Shown here: positions 7,946-18,035 of the stretch, piece after piece
Position numbering within the stretch: the first letter of the stretch is position 1
Layout of the letters: each line of letters opens with the position of its first letter
Translations under genes and position numbers: made by a program
Assembly (NCBI GenBank): GCA_020444325.1
Contig: JAHLLD010000013.1
Span: 1 to 64,000 of the forward strand
Direction: 5' to 3'
Origin: a bacterium
Lineage (GTDB): Bacteria > Bacteroidota > Ignavibacteria > SZUA-365
Length of the DNA stretch: 64,000 nt
Notes under the pieces: model-generated
Databases searched by the model: none
The model's input: the letters and a program-made list of their open reading frames with translations, nothing else
What the model was told of the DNA's origin: nothing

Positions 7946-9184
7946 TCAGAGCATGCCCAGTTCTTTACCGACTTTCGTGAAGGCGGCGACGGCCTTGTCG
8001 ATATGCTCGGTATCGTGTGCGGCGGAAAGCTGCACGCGGATACGATCCTTGCCACGCGGAACCACGGGGAAGGAGAAGGCGATAACGTAAATACCTTCTT
8101 CGAGCAGCTTGTTGGCGAAGTCCACCGCCAGCTGCGAGCAATTGTCATACTTGCCGAACATGATCGGGACGATCGGATGATCTCCCGGAATGATGTCGAA
8201 ACCGGCCGCGGTCATTTCCGAACGGAATTTCTTCGTGTTGGCTTCGAGCTTGTCGCGCAGGTAGGTGCTGGAGCTGAGCAGGTCGATCGCCTTGATCGTG
8301 GCGCCGACGACTGCGGGCGGCACGGTGTTGGAGAACAGGTACGGACGGCCCTTGTTGCGCAGCCATTCGACGATTTCCTTCTTGCCGGAAACGCAGCCGC
8401 CGGATGCACCGCCGAGTGCCTTGCCGAAGGTCGTCGTGATGATATCGGTGCGTCCCATCACGCCGCAGTACTCATGCGTACCGCGACCGGTCTTTCCGAG
8501 GAAACCGGTGCAATGGCTTTCGTCATGCAGCACGAGGGCGTCGTACTTGTCGGCGAGATCGCAGATCTCATCGAGCTTCGCGATTTCTCCGTCCATGGAG
8601 AATGCACCGTCCGTGACGATAACCTTGAAACGGCAGTCCTTGGCTTCTTTCAGGCAGCGCTCGAGTCCCTTGGCCATTTTGCCCGTGCCCGGATCTTCGG
8701 TCTCGGTGTCACCGAGGTGTCCGTGGTTGTAAATCCAGCGCTGGGCCTTGCTCAGACGGATACCGTCGATGAGTGAGGCGTGATTGAGGGAATCGGTGAT
8801 AATGGCGTCTTCCGGTCCGAACAGCGGCTCGAATACGGCTGCGTTCGCATCGAAACAGGCGGCAAAAAGAATGGTGTCTTCCGTACCGAGAAACTCGCTG
8901 ACCTTGCGCTCGAGTTCCTTGTGAATGTCCTGCGTTCCGCAGATGAAACGCACGGAGGAAAGACCGAAACCGCGTTCGTCGATGGTTTCATGCGCGGCCT
9001 TGATCAGATCAGGGTGCGAAGACAGCCCGAGGTAGTTGTTGGCGCAGAAGTTCAGGACCTTCTTGCCGCGAACGGTGATCTCGGCTCCCTGTTCACTTTC
9101 GATGACGCGTTCGTCTTTGTAAAGCTTTTGATCTTTGAGCGACTGAAGTTCCTCAGCCAGAAACTCCTTCATCTTCCCGTACAT
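7946..9184 (-). CDS. kbl: Glycine C-acetyltransferase (2-amino-3-ketobutyrate CoA ligase)
   Basis: This 412-residue PLP-dependent enzyme of the alpha-oxoamine synthase family cleaves 2-amino-3-ketobutyrate with CoA to glycine and acetyl-CoA. The family motifs are NFCANNYLGLSSHP, GFGLSSVRFICGT, ILFAACFDANAAVFEPL, LHDESHCTGFLG, and the PLP-lysine motif TTTFGKALGGASGG with Lys255. Length is close to the usual 398-410 residues. AAGGAG lies eight bases before ATG 9184. With tdh it forms a two-gene threonine degradation operon, with kbl first. AONS or SPT homologs share the fold, but the pairing with tdh supports Kbl. Confidence 0.95.
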   Translation of the reverse strand: MYGKMKEFLAEELQSLKDQKLYKDERVIESEQGAEITVRGKKVLNFCANNYLGLSSHPDLIKAAHETIDERGFGLSSVRFICGTQDIHKELERKVSEFLGTEDTILFAACFDANAAVFEPLFGPEDAIITDSLNHASLIDGIRLSKAQRWIYNHGHLGDTETEDPGTGKMAKGLERCLKEAKDCRFKVIVTDGAFSMDGEIAKLDEICDLADKYDALVLHDESHCTGFLGKTGRGTHEYCGVMGRTDIITTTFGKALGGASGGCVSGKKEIVEWLRNKGRPYLFSNTVPPAVVGATIKAIDLLSSSTYLRDKLEANTKKFRSEMTAAGFDIIPGDHPIVPIMFGKYDNCSQLAVDFANKLLEEGIYVIAFSFPVVPRGKDRIRVQLSAAHDTEHIDKAVAAFTKVGKELGML

Positions 9185-9309
9185 AAATCAGCTCCTTATG
9201 AAATGTGGTGCGTGGAGTACAAGTCCAAAAAAACTGAGGAGATAGGCTCACGTATCCGGCAGGATTTGCAGAGGTGTGAGCGGGTGCTCCCGAAGCGGGA
9301 GCCCGATCA

Positions 9310-9317
9310 CAAATATA
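9310..9317 (-). promoter_or_regulatory. Candidate -7 box of the kbl-tdh promoter
   Basis: On the minus strand this reads TATATTTG, a perfect TAnnTTTG match, about 125 bases upstream of kbl. Twenty bases further upstream the sequence is TCG, one base off the expected TTG. Confidence 0.4.
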
Positions 9318-9389
9318 GTGTTTTTATTCACAATTCACGAAGTAATCCCCTCCGAAAATCCCGTATTTCGGAAGGGAGCAGGGGTGGGA

Positions 9390-10538
9390 TTACCGGTTGT
9401 ACCCGGATTTCTTGTACTGCGCAGCCAGATCGTGCGAGCCGCGGTAATCGTCCATGCGCAACACCTTGTCATACTGCTTGATCGCGTAATTTCGCTGGTC
9501 CATCATGTCATGCACCATACCCATGCGAAGGTTGGCCATCACCATGAAGCCGGAAGGTTCTTCATCCAGCTTGCGCGAAAGGCGATCGCATTCGACGAGA
9601 TATTTCATGGCCTTGCCATAATCCTTCACCAGCATGGCGGCATAGCCGAGATAGTAATTCGCTTCCCGTTTCATCTTGACACTGTAGCCGCGCTTGTGCT
9701 TGAAGGTGCCCTTGAGGACATCGGCGAACACTTCCGCGGCCCGTTTCCAGTTGCCGAGTTTGACGTAGGTGCGTCCGAGATAACGGTGAAATACCGGGTT
9801 ATCGGGGAACTGGGCATGCAGCTTCCGTGCGTGGCGCAGGGCGGTGGAGGGACGATTTTCCATGCTGTAATTGATCTGCAGCAGGAAATACATGGCTTCC
9901 CAGTTGGCGAAGCGGGCATGGTCAGCGGCCTGCTGGAGTTCACGCAGTCCACGTTCCTTGTTCCCTTCGGGCAGAAACATCATCAGCGGTTCGAGAACGG
10001 CGTACCGCTCGGGAAGCACGGCGGCATAGTAGTCGTAGATGCCTGTCCCGAAAGCGAGGTCCGCATTGTCGGGCGCGATCTCCGCGGCATCCATCACCAC
10101 GGGAAGCGCTTCCTTGCCCCGCGTGGCTGCACTCACCCAGCTCTTGCGGTTGGCATGCAGCCGTCCCTGAAATCCAATCGCGCCGCCTTTGAAAAAGAGT
10201 CCGGCGATATCACGCTCATTGTTGTCGAGACGTTCGTCACAGAGGTCGATGACGCGGTCAAGCATGTCATGGAAATGATCATCGCGGGATTCGTCTTCCA
10301 GATCGATGAGTATCCGCCACCATTCCACCATTGCGAGCAGAAAGTGGCCGGATGGGTGGTCGGGATATTTCTGGACAACGCTCCTGAAAGCTGATTCTGC
10401 CTGCTCGAAGCGCATGTTGTAGGTATCGTGAATCCCCTGATCAATGGTGGCTTCCACGGCCTTGTCGTTGATCCACTGAGCCTGCATGGAAGGGGCGGCA
10501 CACAGCAGCAGCAGAACGGCGGCAATGATGTATTTCAT
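9390..10538 (-). CDS. Secreted TPR-repeat protein
   Basis: This 382-residue protein has a signal peptide (AAVLLLLCAAPSMQAQ, cleavage near residue 21). It is almost entirely tetratricopeptide-like repeats, for example RFEQAESAFRSVVQKYPDHP, NWKRAAEVFADVLKG, DYGKAMKYLVECDRLSRKL and NYAIKQYDKVLR. It is expected in the periplasm or at the outer membrane as a scaffold. It is the last gene of the overlapping minus-strand run; its ATG lies one base after the stop of the CPBP gene. No enzymatic motif is visible. The exact function is not recognised. Confidence 0.75.
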   Translation of the reverse strand: MKYIIAAVLLLLCAAPSMQAQWINDKAVEATIDQGIHDTYNMRFEQAESAFRSVVQKYPDHPSGHFLLAMVEWWRILIDLEDESRDDHFHDMLDRVIDLCDERLDNNERDIAGLFFKGGAIGFQGRLHANRKSWVSAATRGKEALPVVMDAAEIAPDNADLAFGTGIYDYYAAVLPERYAVLEPLMMFLPEGNKERGLRELQQAADHARFANWEAMYFLLQINYSMENRPSTALRHARKLHAQFPDNPVFHRYLGRTYVKLGNWKRAAEVFADVLKGTFKHKRGYSVKMKREANYYLGYAAMLVKDYGKAMKYLVECDRLSRKLDEEPSGFMVMANLRMGMVHDMMDQRNYAIKQYDKVLRMDDYRGSHDLAAQYKKSGYNR

Positions 10539-10539
10539 G

Positions 10540-11451
10540 TTATTCCTCGTTTCCTTTTTCTTCTGATTTCTCGCTTCCCGGACTGAGCATTGAACGCATC
10601 GCCGGCAGCATCAGCACCGCGGTTCCTCCGATCAGCACCAGGGTGGACAGGATGCCTCCTTCGGGACCGAATTGTCCTCCGCCGATCCACCAGGTGCCGT
10701 TCATGTCCATCACGAAAATACTCCGTTCGATGATGCCACTGACGGGGAAACCATACACGCTGCCGAGAAAGAAATTCCATCCGATGTGCAGTCCGATCGC
10801 CAGCCAGAGTGTTCCCGTCACGATCCGCGCTGCGCCGAGCCAGATTCCGGCCAGGAAGATGTTCATAAAACCGAGCCAGCCGATTTCGGGATTAAACCCG
10901 TGCATGAGACTGAACAGTACGGAAGTGACGATGAGTGCGAGTGCCGTACTACCCTGCCGCTGCATGGCGCTGAAAGGATACCCGCGAAACAGCAGTTCTT
11001 CGGCGACACCTACGAGTGTGAATCCAACGAGGCTGACCGCAAGAAGTCTTACCGCGTAGCCCGTGGTCAGATGCACGGAGCTGATACTTGCCTCACCCAG
11101 CAGAAGTTCCAGGCCGAGGAGCGCCGTGACCATAAGTGCGGCAATCCCTATCCCGAGCAGAACATCGCGTATGCTGTGACGGTACCATAGCAACCCCGTC
11201 TCCACCGCGAATCCGCGTCCCCCTGCCACGGCGAGCAGGAACGCCGTCGCGAGTCCCGCAGCTATCGCCATCAGGGTGGGATTGGCAAGGCGCCAGTCCA
11301 AATTGGCAGGCACCACTTTGGAAGCGGAGTACAGAACAATGAAAAGGAATATGAAAACGGTGAAATAGCTGCTCATTTTCCAGAACAGCCGCAATTCCCC
11401 ATCATGCAGCCAGAAGGAATTCAGCCCTTTTTCAGGTTTCGGTTCTTCCAT
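10540..11451 (-). CDS. CPBP-family intramembrane metalloprotease
   Basis: This 303-residue polytopic membrane protein has the CAAX-protease/bacteriocin-processing (CPBP, Abi) motifs. These are EELLFRGYPFSAMQ (paired glutamates and Arg), LMHGFNPEIGW (His), and HIGWNFFLG (His and Asn) in successive membrane helices. About eight hydrophobic segments are visible. Family members are glutamate-type intramembrane proteases; substrates are mostly unknown. The start overlaps the end of the GT2 gene by 31 bases, indicating coupled translation within the envelope gene run. Confidence 0.88.
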   Translation of the reverse strand: MEEPKPEKGLNSFWLHDGELRLFWKMSSYFTVFIFLFIVLYSASKVVPANLDWRLANPTLMAIAAGLATAFLLAVAGGRGFAVETGLLWYRHSIRDVLLGIGIAALMVTALLGLELLLGEASISSVHLTTGYAVRLLAVSLVGFTLVGVAEELLFRGYPFSAMQRQGSTALALIVTSVLFSLMHGFNPEIGWLGFMNIFLAGIWLGAARIVTGTLWLAIGLHIGWNFFLGSVYGFPVSGIIERSIFVMDMNGTWWIGGGQFGPEGGILSTLVLIGGTAVLMLPAMRSMLSPGSEKSEEKGNEE

Positions 11452-12575
11452 GAGAATACCCCAAAAAATCCGAACGCGGAAACGACCACGATATAGTACG
11501 CGTGCAGAAACTCAGCCGCAAGTAGGTCGACTGGACGCAGCGGCTGACGAAACAGCGAGGCCGCGGCGAAGAGCACGGCAGCATCCGTGATGCATTTCAG
11601 AAGAAAAAAAAGTATGCCAGCCGCAAGGGCTGCCGGCGATCCCAAACTGATGACCGGTGCGGTGGCAGCAAAGAGAAAATACACAAAAAGCACTACAAGA
11701 AAAGAAACAAAGCGGCGGTCGATATACTTCGAGGCTTTCGACGACCAGCGGATACGCTGCTGCAGGAACTCACGAACGCTTCCGGCCGCCGGAGTCCGCA
11801 CGATGGCGCTTTCCCTGCTCACGAATTGCGCATGTCCCCCCTGCCGGTACACAATGTCATGCAGCAGGAATTCATCGTCTCCGCTCACCACCTCACGGTT
11901 GCTGCTGTATCCTGCGGCCGCATCAAAGCAGCTGCGGCGGTAGGCAAAATTCGCACCGTTGCACAGACGCGGATAACCGATGCCGAAAAAGCCCGCCCCC
12001 ACGCCCACCAGGCCGAGAAATTCCATCGCCTGCAGGCGGGTGAAGAAACGTTCGCGGTTGGTGAACACGACAGGACCCGCAACCACATCCGCTCCGCTTA
12101 CAAACGGTGATGTGAGCGTACGAAGCCAGACAGGGTCATGCGTGCAATCCGCATCCGTCGTGACGATAATCTCCCCGCGCGCCTCCTGCACGCCGCGCGT
12201 CAGCGCATCCTTTTTTCCGCTCTCGCTTTCAGAGCAGTGCAGCACGCGAAAACGTGCATCCTGCCCAAGCAGACGCTCCGCTTCCTCCGCACTGCCATCT
12301 GTCGAATGATCGTCGATGTACAGCACCTCGAGCCTGTCGGACGGATACTGCTGCGCGGCAAGCGATGCTGCGCTGGCTTCAAGCTGCGGCGCTTCGTCGC
12401 GCATGGGAACGAGCACGGTAAGGAAGGGCAGATTTTCAGTGCGTCCCGTATCATGATCGGTATCATGCCGCTGCTGTTCATACAGGTAGCGTATCCCGCT
12501 TCGTATGCGAAAAAGGAACAGCATGTATACCGCTGTCAGCGCGGCGAAGAGTGAGAAAAAGGCGAAGGCTGTCAT
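11421..12575 (-). CDS. Family 2 glycosyltransferase, membrane-anchored
   Basis: This 384-residue protein has an N-terminal membrane helix (residues 1-25). A GT-A catalytic domain follows, with VLVPMRDEAPQLEASAASL, the nucleotide-binding IDDHSTDGS, the metal-binding TTDADC, VSGDDEFL and the acceptor-site motif QQRIRWSSKASKY. Two to three C-terminal membrane helices follow. This layout resembles processive or lipid-linked GT2 enzymes that transfer sugars at the inner membrane. Donor and acceptor cannot be read from sequence. It has a TGA/ATG overlap with the YbhN-like gene upstream. Confidence 0.88.
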   Translation of the reverse strand: MTAFAFFSLFAALTAVYMLFLFRIRSGIRYLYEQQRHDTDHDTGRTENLPFLTVLVPMRDEAPQLEASAASLAAQQYPSDRLEVLYIDDHSTDGSAEEAERLLGQDARFRVLHCSESESGKKDALTRGVQEARGEIIVTTDADCTHDPVWLRTLTSPFVSGADVVAGPVVFTNRERFFTRLQAMEFLGLVGVGAGFFGIGYPRLCNGANFAYRRSCFDAAAGYSSNREVVSGDDEFLLHDIVYRQGGHAQFVSRESAIVRTPAAGSVREFLQQRIRWSSKASKYIDRRFVSFLVVLFVYFLFAATAPVISLGSPAALAAGILFFLLKCITDAAVLFAAASLFRQPLRPVDLLAAEFLHAYYIVVVSAFGFFGVFSWKNRNLKKG

Positions 12576-13528
12576 GCGACCGTCCTCAACGGACGCCGCA
12601 GCAGCACCAGGAGGCCTGCAAATCCGGGGAGAAGGATGTTGATGGTAAACAGCAGCAGCGAGGCGCCGATGGCGGCCGCTGCGACGACACCCGCAGCGCC
12701 GAGCACGAACACGCTCGCGCCTTCACGGATGCCGAGCTCTCCGAGCGTCAGGGGCGGAATCAGTGTTTTCAGCAGCATGATGGTGCTGATGCCTGACAGC
12801 GCTGTTGTGGCGTCGACGGGACCGAGTGCCATGAGCAGGAAGTAGAATTGCAGCACGAAGGTGCAGTAGAAGAGCACGGAAAGCAGCAACAGACGGCGAA
12901 GCGTTCGCGTATCCAGATGCTGCAGTGAACTGCGCAACCGCTGCCATTTGCGGACGATGCGACCGCGGGTTTCCGCTTCTGACGTGTCGGATGAGTGACG
13001 GGCCCACAACAGCCAGAGCAGCACGGCACCGGCGAGCAGCGCTCCTTCGATTACGGCGAGCAGCCAGGTCGGCATGAAGGGATGCTGCACGTTGAACAGC
13101 AGAAGTCCCACCCCGCCAACCGTCAGCGTCACGCACAGTGTCGCCATTTTATCGATCGCGGTGAGTCCGACCACCGTCAACCGGCTCGCGCCGCGAATTG
13201 ATGCCGCACGCGCGCCGAACTCCCCTATGCGTGCGGGAGTGACGACACCAAAGGTAAACCCGAGCAGCAGCGAAGCGCGTATGTCACGTGCTGCCACTGC
13301 GGGATACACGCTGTGAAGCAGCAGTTTCCACTTGCTGTACTGGAAATAAAGGTTTGGAAGGAGCAACAGGAGCGCCGTGTAAAGCCAGACGGACTGCATG
13401 CTCGCGAGCGTCGCACGCAGACTGCCGGTCTGCAGATTCTGCAGGAGAAGAAACAGGAGGAGCACGGCAAGCAGCAGCTTGCCTGTCCATATCACCCAGT
13501 GCCGGATATCCGCGGAAATGACGGACAT
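12572..13528 (-). CDS. YbhN/UPF0104-type membrane protein (LPG synthase TM domain family)
   Basis: This 318-residue protein has about eight transmembrane segments. It shows the features of the lysylphosphatidylglycerol-synthase transmembrane-region family (UPF0104, AglD/YbhN), notably TPARIGEFGARAASI and LTLGELGIREGASVFVLG. Family members are membrane proteins of uncertain function, thought to be involved in lipid modification or transport. The genomic setting between a GT2 enzyme and a lipoprotein is consistent with a role in envelope lipids. The start overlaps the DUF4837 stop, and its own stop overlaps the GT2 start (ATGA). Confidence 0.82.
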   Translation of the reverse strand: MSVISADIRHWVIWTGKLLLAVLLLFLLLQNLQTGSLRATLASMQSVWLYTALLLLLPNLYFQYSKWKLLLHSVYPAVAARDIRASLLLGFTFGVVTPARIGEFGARAASIRGASRLTVVGLTAIDKMATLCVTLTVGGVGLLLFNVQHPFMPTWLLAVIEGALLAGAVLLWLLWARHSSDTSEAETRGRIVRKWQRLRSSLQHLDTRTLRRLLLLSVLFYCTFVLQFYFLLMALGPVDATTALSGISTIMLLKTLIPPLTLGELGIREGASVFVLGAAGVVAAAAIGASLLLFTINILLPGFAGLLVLLRRPLRTVA

Positions 13529-14604
13529 CAGGAGCCCTCGTCGCTGTCCTTCTTCTGCGCGGTGTGGAAGGTCTTCATCATGACGTCCACATCCTGCAGC
13601 AGTTTCTTTTTCTCATATCGCGGAGCGAATACCGATCCGTCGAGATAATAAATGCGGCCCTGCTCCTCGTCATAGAAAAGGTAGCTGACAAAAGGTCCGC
13701 CCATGGTATAGTCGTTCATCCGCCACAGTCCCTTCATGCGGATGGCGAAGTGATCGAGAAAATTCACTTCGTCAAACTGCAGGTGATGCGCGGTATCGAC
13801 GACGACCCAGGAAGAATCATCATACGTGCGATAGAGAATTTCCGTGAGACGATTCCGCAGGTCGAGTGCATGTTCACTGGTGAGCAGACTGGTGTTGTCG
13901 GTGTCTTCCCAGTGCACCATCAACCAGCGTTCGGTTTCCTGCGGCGCCTGCCTGCGCAGCAGCACGGTGTTAATGTCTGAACTGTCTTTGCCGACGAACC
14001 AGCTGCGGATGATGGCGAACGAGAAACCGTACTCATCCATCAGGCGCTGCTCAAGATCCTTTTCCCTCGGCAGCGACCACATATGAGCGATTTCCCGCTG
14101 GTCCCACGCCTCCTTGAAATAGTATTCGAGCTGATCGGCGTTGGTGACCATGAAGTTCCGCAGGTCCTCCATATTCCGGCCCGTGAGATGCACCACGGTC
14201 TGTCCGCGATACCAGAGATCCTTTTTCACGAACACATGCTGTTCACCGTTGCGCACAAGTTCTTTCACCGACGAATCCAGCGCTGAGCGCATGTACTCGC
14301 CCATGCGGTTGTCGGCATCGAGCGGTGCGACGAGAAGAATGTTGCGGTCCCGTTTGTGATCGAGAAGCTCCCCGAGGTTATAGCGCTGCAGTCTGAACCA
14401 GCTTTCGGTCTGCGGAGTGAACAGCGGCTGCATGAAAGCATTTTCCATCACATCCTCAAGCGCGTCATAATCCGCACTGTCGGCAATGATGGTGATGATG
14501 TCGTTTTCCCCCATGGCGTCTTCCTTACTGTCGAGTCCACACGAGGTGAACAACAGCGCGGCGGCCAGCAGGGTGAAAGGAAGGAAAGTGCGCATATCAG
14601 CCAT
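13528..14604 (-). CDS. DUF4837-family lipoprotein
   Basis: This is a 358-residue lipoprotein from ATG 14604 (ATG 14595 is the alternative). The signal peptide LPFTLLAAALLFTSC has lipobox FTSC. The body matches my recollection of DUF4837, a family found mainly in Bacteroidota: a serine/glycine-poor alpha/beta protein with IIADSADYDALED at the N terminus of the mature protein, NILLVAPLDADNRMGEYM, DLWYRGQTVVHLTG, and a C-terminal segment MNDYTMGGPFVSYLFYDE. Function is unknown. Its start overlaps the stop of the kinase-like gene upstream and its stop overlaps the YbhN start, so it is co-translated with membrane-lipid genes. Confidence 0.78.
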   Translation of the reverse strand: MADMRTFLPFTLLAAALLFTSCGLDSKEDAMGENDIITIIADSADYDALEDVMENAFMQPLFTPQTESWFRLQRYNLGELLDHKRDRNILLVAPLDADNRMGEYMRSALDSSVKELVRNGEQHVFVKKDLWYRGQTVVHLTGRNMEDLRNFMVTNADQLEYYFKEAWDQREIAHMWSLPREKDLEQRLMDEYGFSFAIIRSWFVGKDSSDINTVLLRRQAPQETERWLMVHWEDTDNTSLLTSEHALDLRNRLTEILYRTYDDSSWVVVDTAHHLQFDEVNFLDHFAIRMKGLWRMNDYTMGGPFVSYLFYDEEQGRIYYLDGSVFAPRYEKKKLLQDVDVMMKTFHTAQKKDSDEGS

Positions 14605-15268
14605 CCAGAAAATAAACATTCAGTTCCGGGAGAAAGAGCGCATACATGAGCCACAGTGTGGCTCCGATGGCGACAGGGATGGCAAAGTTATCGTCGATGA
14701 TATCGAAGGAAAAAACTTCGGCGAGGGCACCGAACACCGCAGCGACGATCGCGATCACATACTCCATGGGCGCGTGCGCAACTTTTGGGGTAAACAGGAT
14801 GACCACGGCGGCGGATACGACAAAGGCCGAACTTCCTTCGAGTGTCTTGTCATTGAATTTTTTCGTTCCGAAGCGCCTGCCCACCAGCGCCGCGACGGTG
14901 TCTGATACAATCAGCACCGCGAAGGCGGTAATGGCGATGAGCTTCGGAAAGACCAGCACACAGAGTGTCGCGGAGATCAGCACCCAGCTCGCGCCGTTCA
15001 GTGTTTTTTTCTCGCGCGTGATTTCATGCGCACGGAGCATGCGTCCGAAGACTTTGCGGTAGAGCCGGTACGTCCCTTCGTGATACGTACGCATCACATC
15101 ACCGAGCAGGAACAGCACGGTGAGGGGGATAAGCAGACTCAGCGCCAGTTCGCGCGACATGAAATAGTATGCGATCGGGATGGAAAGGGACATCATGTGA
15201 ATGCCCTTTCGCATCAGCTCGAACTCAAAGGATACGTGTGCGGGAGTGTCTGCTGCCGGCACGTTCAT
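14597..15268 (-). CDS. Diacylglycerol/polyprenol kinase or CDP-DAG-synthase-like membrane protein
   Basis: This 223-residue polytopic protein has about six membrane helices. Motifs [52 protein letters not shown] and [13 protein letters not shown] fit the SEC59/VTE5/DGK1 family of CTP-dependent lipid kinases, relatives of phosphatidate cytidylyltransferase. It probably phosphorylates an isoprenoid alcohol or diacylglycerol at the inner membrane. The substrate is not determinable. ATG 15268 overlaps the ftsH stop (ATGA). Confidence 0.82.
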   Translation of the reverse strand: MNVPAADTPAHVSFEFELMRKGIHMMSLSIPIAYYFMSRELALSLLIPLTVLFLLGDVMRTYHEGTYRLYRKVFGRMLRAHEITREKKTLNGASWVLISATLCVLVFPKLIAITAFAVLIVSDTVAALVGRRFGTKKFNDKTLEGSSAFVVSAAVVILFTPKVAHAPMEYVIAIVAAVFGALAEVFSFDIIDDNFAIPVAIGATLWLMYALFLPELNVYFLDG

Positions 15269-17424
15269 GCATCCTTGTCCTGTTGCTTCTGCTCTTCTTC
15301 CTGCCGCTTGATCTCTTCGACGGCACGGCGGATTTTGTCCGCCCGCTCCTGGTCGATTTTCAGGCGCTCTTCGCCCTCTTTGACGACGCTGTCGCCGTTC
15401 TCAGGGATTTTCTTCGGCGGAAGCTCTTCGCCTCGCAGCAGTATGTCTATTTCGTCACTGTCGAGAATTTCGCGCTCGAGCAGCGCCTCGGAGAGGCGGT
15501 CGAGCGTCTCACGATGCTCGGTGAGGATGTCATCGGCCCGGGTCATGCCCTGCGTCACGATATCACGCACGGCAGCATCGATGGCGATGGCGGTTTCCTC
15601 GCTGTAATCACGATGCTGTGAGATTTCACGGCCGAGGAAGATTTCTTCCTGCTTCGCGCCGAAAGTGAGGGGACCGAGTTCGCTCATACCCCACTCGCAG
15701 ACCATTTTCCTCGCCAGTGACGTGGCGCGTTCGATGTCATTGCCTGCACCGGTCGTGAGCTGTCCGAAGACCAGCATCTCCGCCGCGCGTCCGCCCATGG
15801 CATACGCGATCATCGCTTCGAGATACGGTTTCGAATACGTGTGTTTTTCGTCGATGGGCAGGTACGTCGTAACACCCAGCGCGCGTCCACGGGGAATGAT
15901 GGTGACCTTGTGCACCGGATCCGCTTCAGGGATCATCTTGGCCACGAGCACATGTCCCGCCTCATGATAGGCCGTCATGCGTTTTTCGTCATCCGAGATG
16001 ATGAGGCTCTTTCGTTCCATGCCCATCATGATCTTGTCTTTGGCTTCCTCGAAATCGCTCATGGTAACGGATTTCATATTCCGCCGCGCGGCATACAGGG
16101 CTGCCTCGTTGACGAGGTTGGCCAGTTCCGCACCGGCGAGTCCGGGTGTGCCTTTCGCCAGCACTTCAATGTCCACATCCGGATCCAGCGGGATTTTCCG
16201 CGTGTGTACTTTCAGAATGCCAAGGCGTCCCTTCACGTCGGGACGATCGACAACGATCTGGCGGTCGAAGCGGCCGGGACGCAGGAGTGCGGGATCGAGC
16301 ACGTCGGGACGGTTGGTGGCCGCGATAATAATCACGGTGCTGCCCTGCTCGAAGCCGTCCATTTCCACCAGCAGCTGGTTCAACGTCTGTTCGCGCTCAT
16401 CGTGACCGCCACCGAGTCCTGCACCGCGCTGCCGTCCCACGGCATCGATCTCGTCAATAAAGACGATACACGGTGAATTCTTCTTGGCGTTGTCGAAAAG
16501 ATCGCGCACACGGCTGGCGCCGACGCCCACGAACATTTCAACAAATTCCGCACCGCTGATCGAGAAGAACGGCACACCGGCTTCCCCGGCCACGGCACGT
16601 GCGAGCAGGGTTTTGCCGGTTCCCGGGGGACCCAGCAGCAGCACACCGCGTGGAATCTTCCCGCCGAGGCGCTGGAATTTTCCGGGTTCTTTCAGAAATT
16701 CGATGACTTCCTGCAGCTCATATTTCGCTTCGTCCACACCAGCGACATCGGAGAACGTCACACGGATGGTGTTTTCGGATACCATTTTGGCGCGGCTTTT
16801 GCCGAAGGAGAAGAGTCCTTTCGGTCCGCCGCCCGCACCGGACTGCATCCGGCGCATAAAAAACAGCCAGACGCCGATAATCAGTATCCACGGCAGGAAA
16901 CTGATCAGGTACTGCGTCCATTCGTTGTTCTTTTCCTTGAACGTCACCTCGATGCCGCGCGACACCCATTCCTTCTGCATCTCGGAATCCACTGCTCCGA
17001 GATTCACGGTAAACTCCGAAGAGGTAAAGGCTTTGCCCTCGACGGATTTCATCGAGATTTTGTTGTTCAGATAACCGTGCATGACGTAATCGTTGAGATT
17101 CGACTTCTCGACGACGGCACGGTTGATCTTTACTTCCGTGTCATCCAGCGTATGCCGTTCACCGTGCAGCAATTCCTGGTACTGCGAGTAGGTAATGGCC
17201 GTTGGATCGGGCTCCGTATTAAAGAAGCTGAACATGACGAAGAAAAGAAGAATGACAATAAGCCAGGTGAGAAACACCTTGGAGTAGCGTTGCCAGTTGT
17301 TTTCTTCGGGATTGCGCTGCGGCTGTTTGCCGGGGGGACGCTCACTGTTCTTCCGGGGGGGAGAATTTCTGTCGTCGTCGCTGCCAGCGGCTTTGAGGGG
17401 TCTGGGTTCTGGTCTTTCCTGCAT
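15265..17424 (-). CDS. ftsH: ATP-dependent zinc metalloprotease FtsH
   Basis: This is a 719-residue membrane-anchored AAA+ protease from ATG 17424; a TTG at 17442 would add six residues. A Pro/Arg-rich cytoplasmic leader precedes the first membrane helix ([19 protein letters not shown]), a periplasmic domain and a second helix. The AAA domain has Walker A GPPGTGKT (265-272), Walker [13 protein letters not shown] and the second region of homology ([19 protein letters not shown]). The protease domain has the zinc motif HEAGH (487-491). It degrades membrane and regulatory proteins. The tilS-hpt-ftsH order is conserved in many bacteria. Confidence 0.97.
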   Translation of the reverse strand: MQERPEPRPLKAAGSDDDRNSPPRKNSERPPGKQPQRNPEENNWQRYSKVFLTWLIVILLFFVMFSFFNTEPDPTAITYSQYQELLHGERHTLDDTEVKINRAVVEKSNLNDYVMHGYLNNKISMKSVEGKAFTSSEFTVNLGAVDSEMQKEWVSRGIEVTFKEKNNEWTQYLISFLPWILIIGVWLFFMRRMQSGAGGGPKGLFSFGKSRAKMVSENTIRVTFSDVAGVDEAKYELQEVIEFLKEPGKFQRLGGKIPRGVLLLGPPGTGKTLLARAVAGEAGVPFFSISGAEFVEMFVGVGASRVRDLFDNAKKNSPCIVFIDEIDAVGRQRGAGLGGGHDEREQTLNQLLVEMDGFEQGSTVIIIAATNRPDVLDPALLRPGRFDRQIVVDRPDVKGRLGILKVHTRKIPLDPDVDIEVLAKGTPGLAGAELANLVNEAALYAARRNMKSVTMSDFEEAKDKIMMGMERKSLIISDDEKRMTAYHEAGHVLVAKMIPEADPVHKVTIIPRGRALGVTTYLPIDEKHTYSKPYLEAMIAYAMGGRAAEMLVFGQLTTGAGNDIERATSLARKMVCEWGMSELGPLTFGAKQEEIFLGREISQHRDYSEETAIAIDAAVRDIVTQGMTRADDILTEHRETLDRLSEALLEREILDSDEIDILLRGEELPPKKIPENGDSVVKEGEERLKIDQERADKIRRAVEEIKRQEEEQKQQDKDA

Positions 17425-17450
17425 GAAATGTCTATCTGCCAACAGTGAGT

Positions 17451-18035
17451 TTATGCGTCTGTATCGGTACTGTCCTGGCCGTCGAGGATATAGATCGCGG
17501 GAAGGTTGCGCGCTCTCTGCGCGTAATCGAGTCCGAATCCCACCACGAAGCGCGGGGGAATCTCGAAACCGACATAGTCGAGGTCATGCGCGATCTTCGT
17601 GCTCTCGGGTTTGTGCAGTAATGTAACAATTTTCAGGGAGGCGGGGTTCTTCGCCTGTATCCAATTCTTCATGAAATCGATGGAATAGCCCGTATCGACG
17701 ATGTCTTCGACGAGCACGATATTGCGTCCTTCCACCTCACAGTTCAAATCCTTCACCAGTTCGACATTCCCGGAAGAGATCTTTCGCTCGCCGTAACTCG
17801 AGAGTTTGAGGAAATCGACTTCGCAGTCGATGGTGATCTGCCGAACGAGATCAGCGAAAAACATGAAGGCGCCGTTGAGGACACAGATGAAAATCGGACA
17901 TTGGTCGGCCATGTCTCGATTGATCTCATTGGCAATCGCAGTGATGCGGGCCTGCAGCTGCTGCACCGGAATGAACGGCGTGAAGCGGTCTCCCTTGATA
18001 TCGACGTGCGGGGGAATTTCTACGTTCGGAGTCAT
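17451..18035 (-). CDS. hpt: Hypoxanthine phosphoribosyltransferase
   Basis: This 194-residue purine-salvage enzyme converts hypoxanthine or guanine plus PRPP to IMP or GMP. The PRPP-binding loop is [12 protein letters not shown] (107-118). The flexible-loop motif [11 protein letters not shown] (79-89) and the C-terminal [15 protein letters not shown] are typical of the bacterial Hpt family. Its ATG overlaps the tilS stop (ATGA), and ftsH follows closely, in the order tilS-hpt-ftsH seen in other bacteria. Confidence 0.95.
   Translation of the reverse strand: MTPNVEIPPHVDIKGDRFTPFIPVQQLQARITAIANEINRDMADQCPIFICVLNGAFMFFADLVRQITIDCEVDFLKLSSYGERKISSGNVELVKDLNCEVEGRNIVLVEDIVDTGYSIDFMKNWIQAKNPASLKIVTLLHKPESTKIAHDLDYVGFEIPPRFVVGFGLDYAQRARNLPAIYILDGQDSTDTDA

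Noticed and set aside
6830-8776. Long plus-strand reading frame (648 codons) opposite tdh and kbl
   Set aside because: It mirrors the coding strand of two confidently identified enzymes, has Val/Gly/Asp-biased composition and no family motif.
9286-9302. Hairpin GCTCCCG-AAG-CGGGAGC as a terminator for the TPR gene
   Set aside because: A seven-base stem with no T-run on the minus strand; too weak to call.
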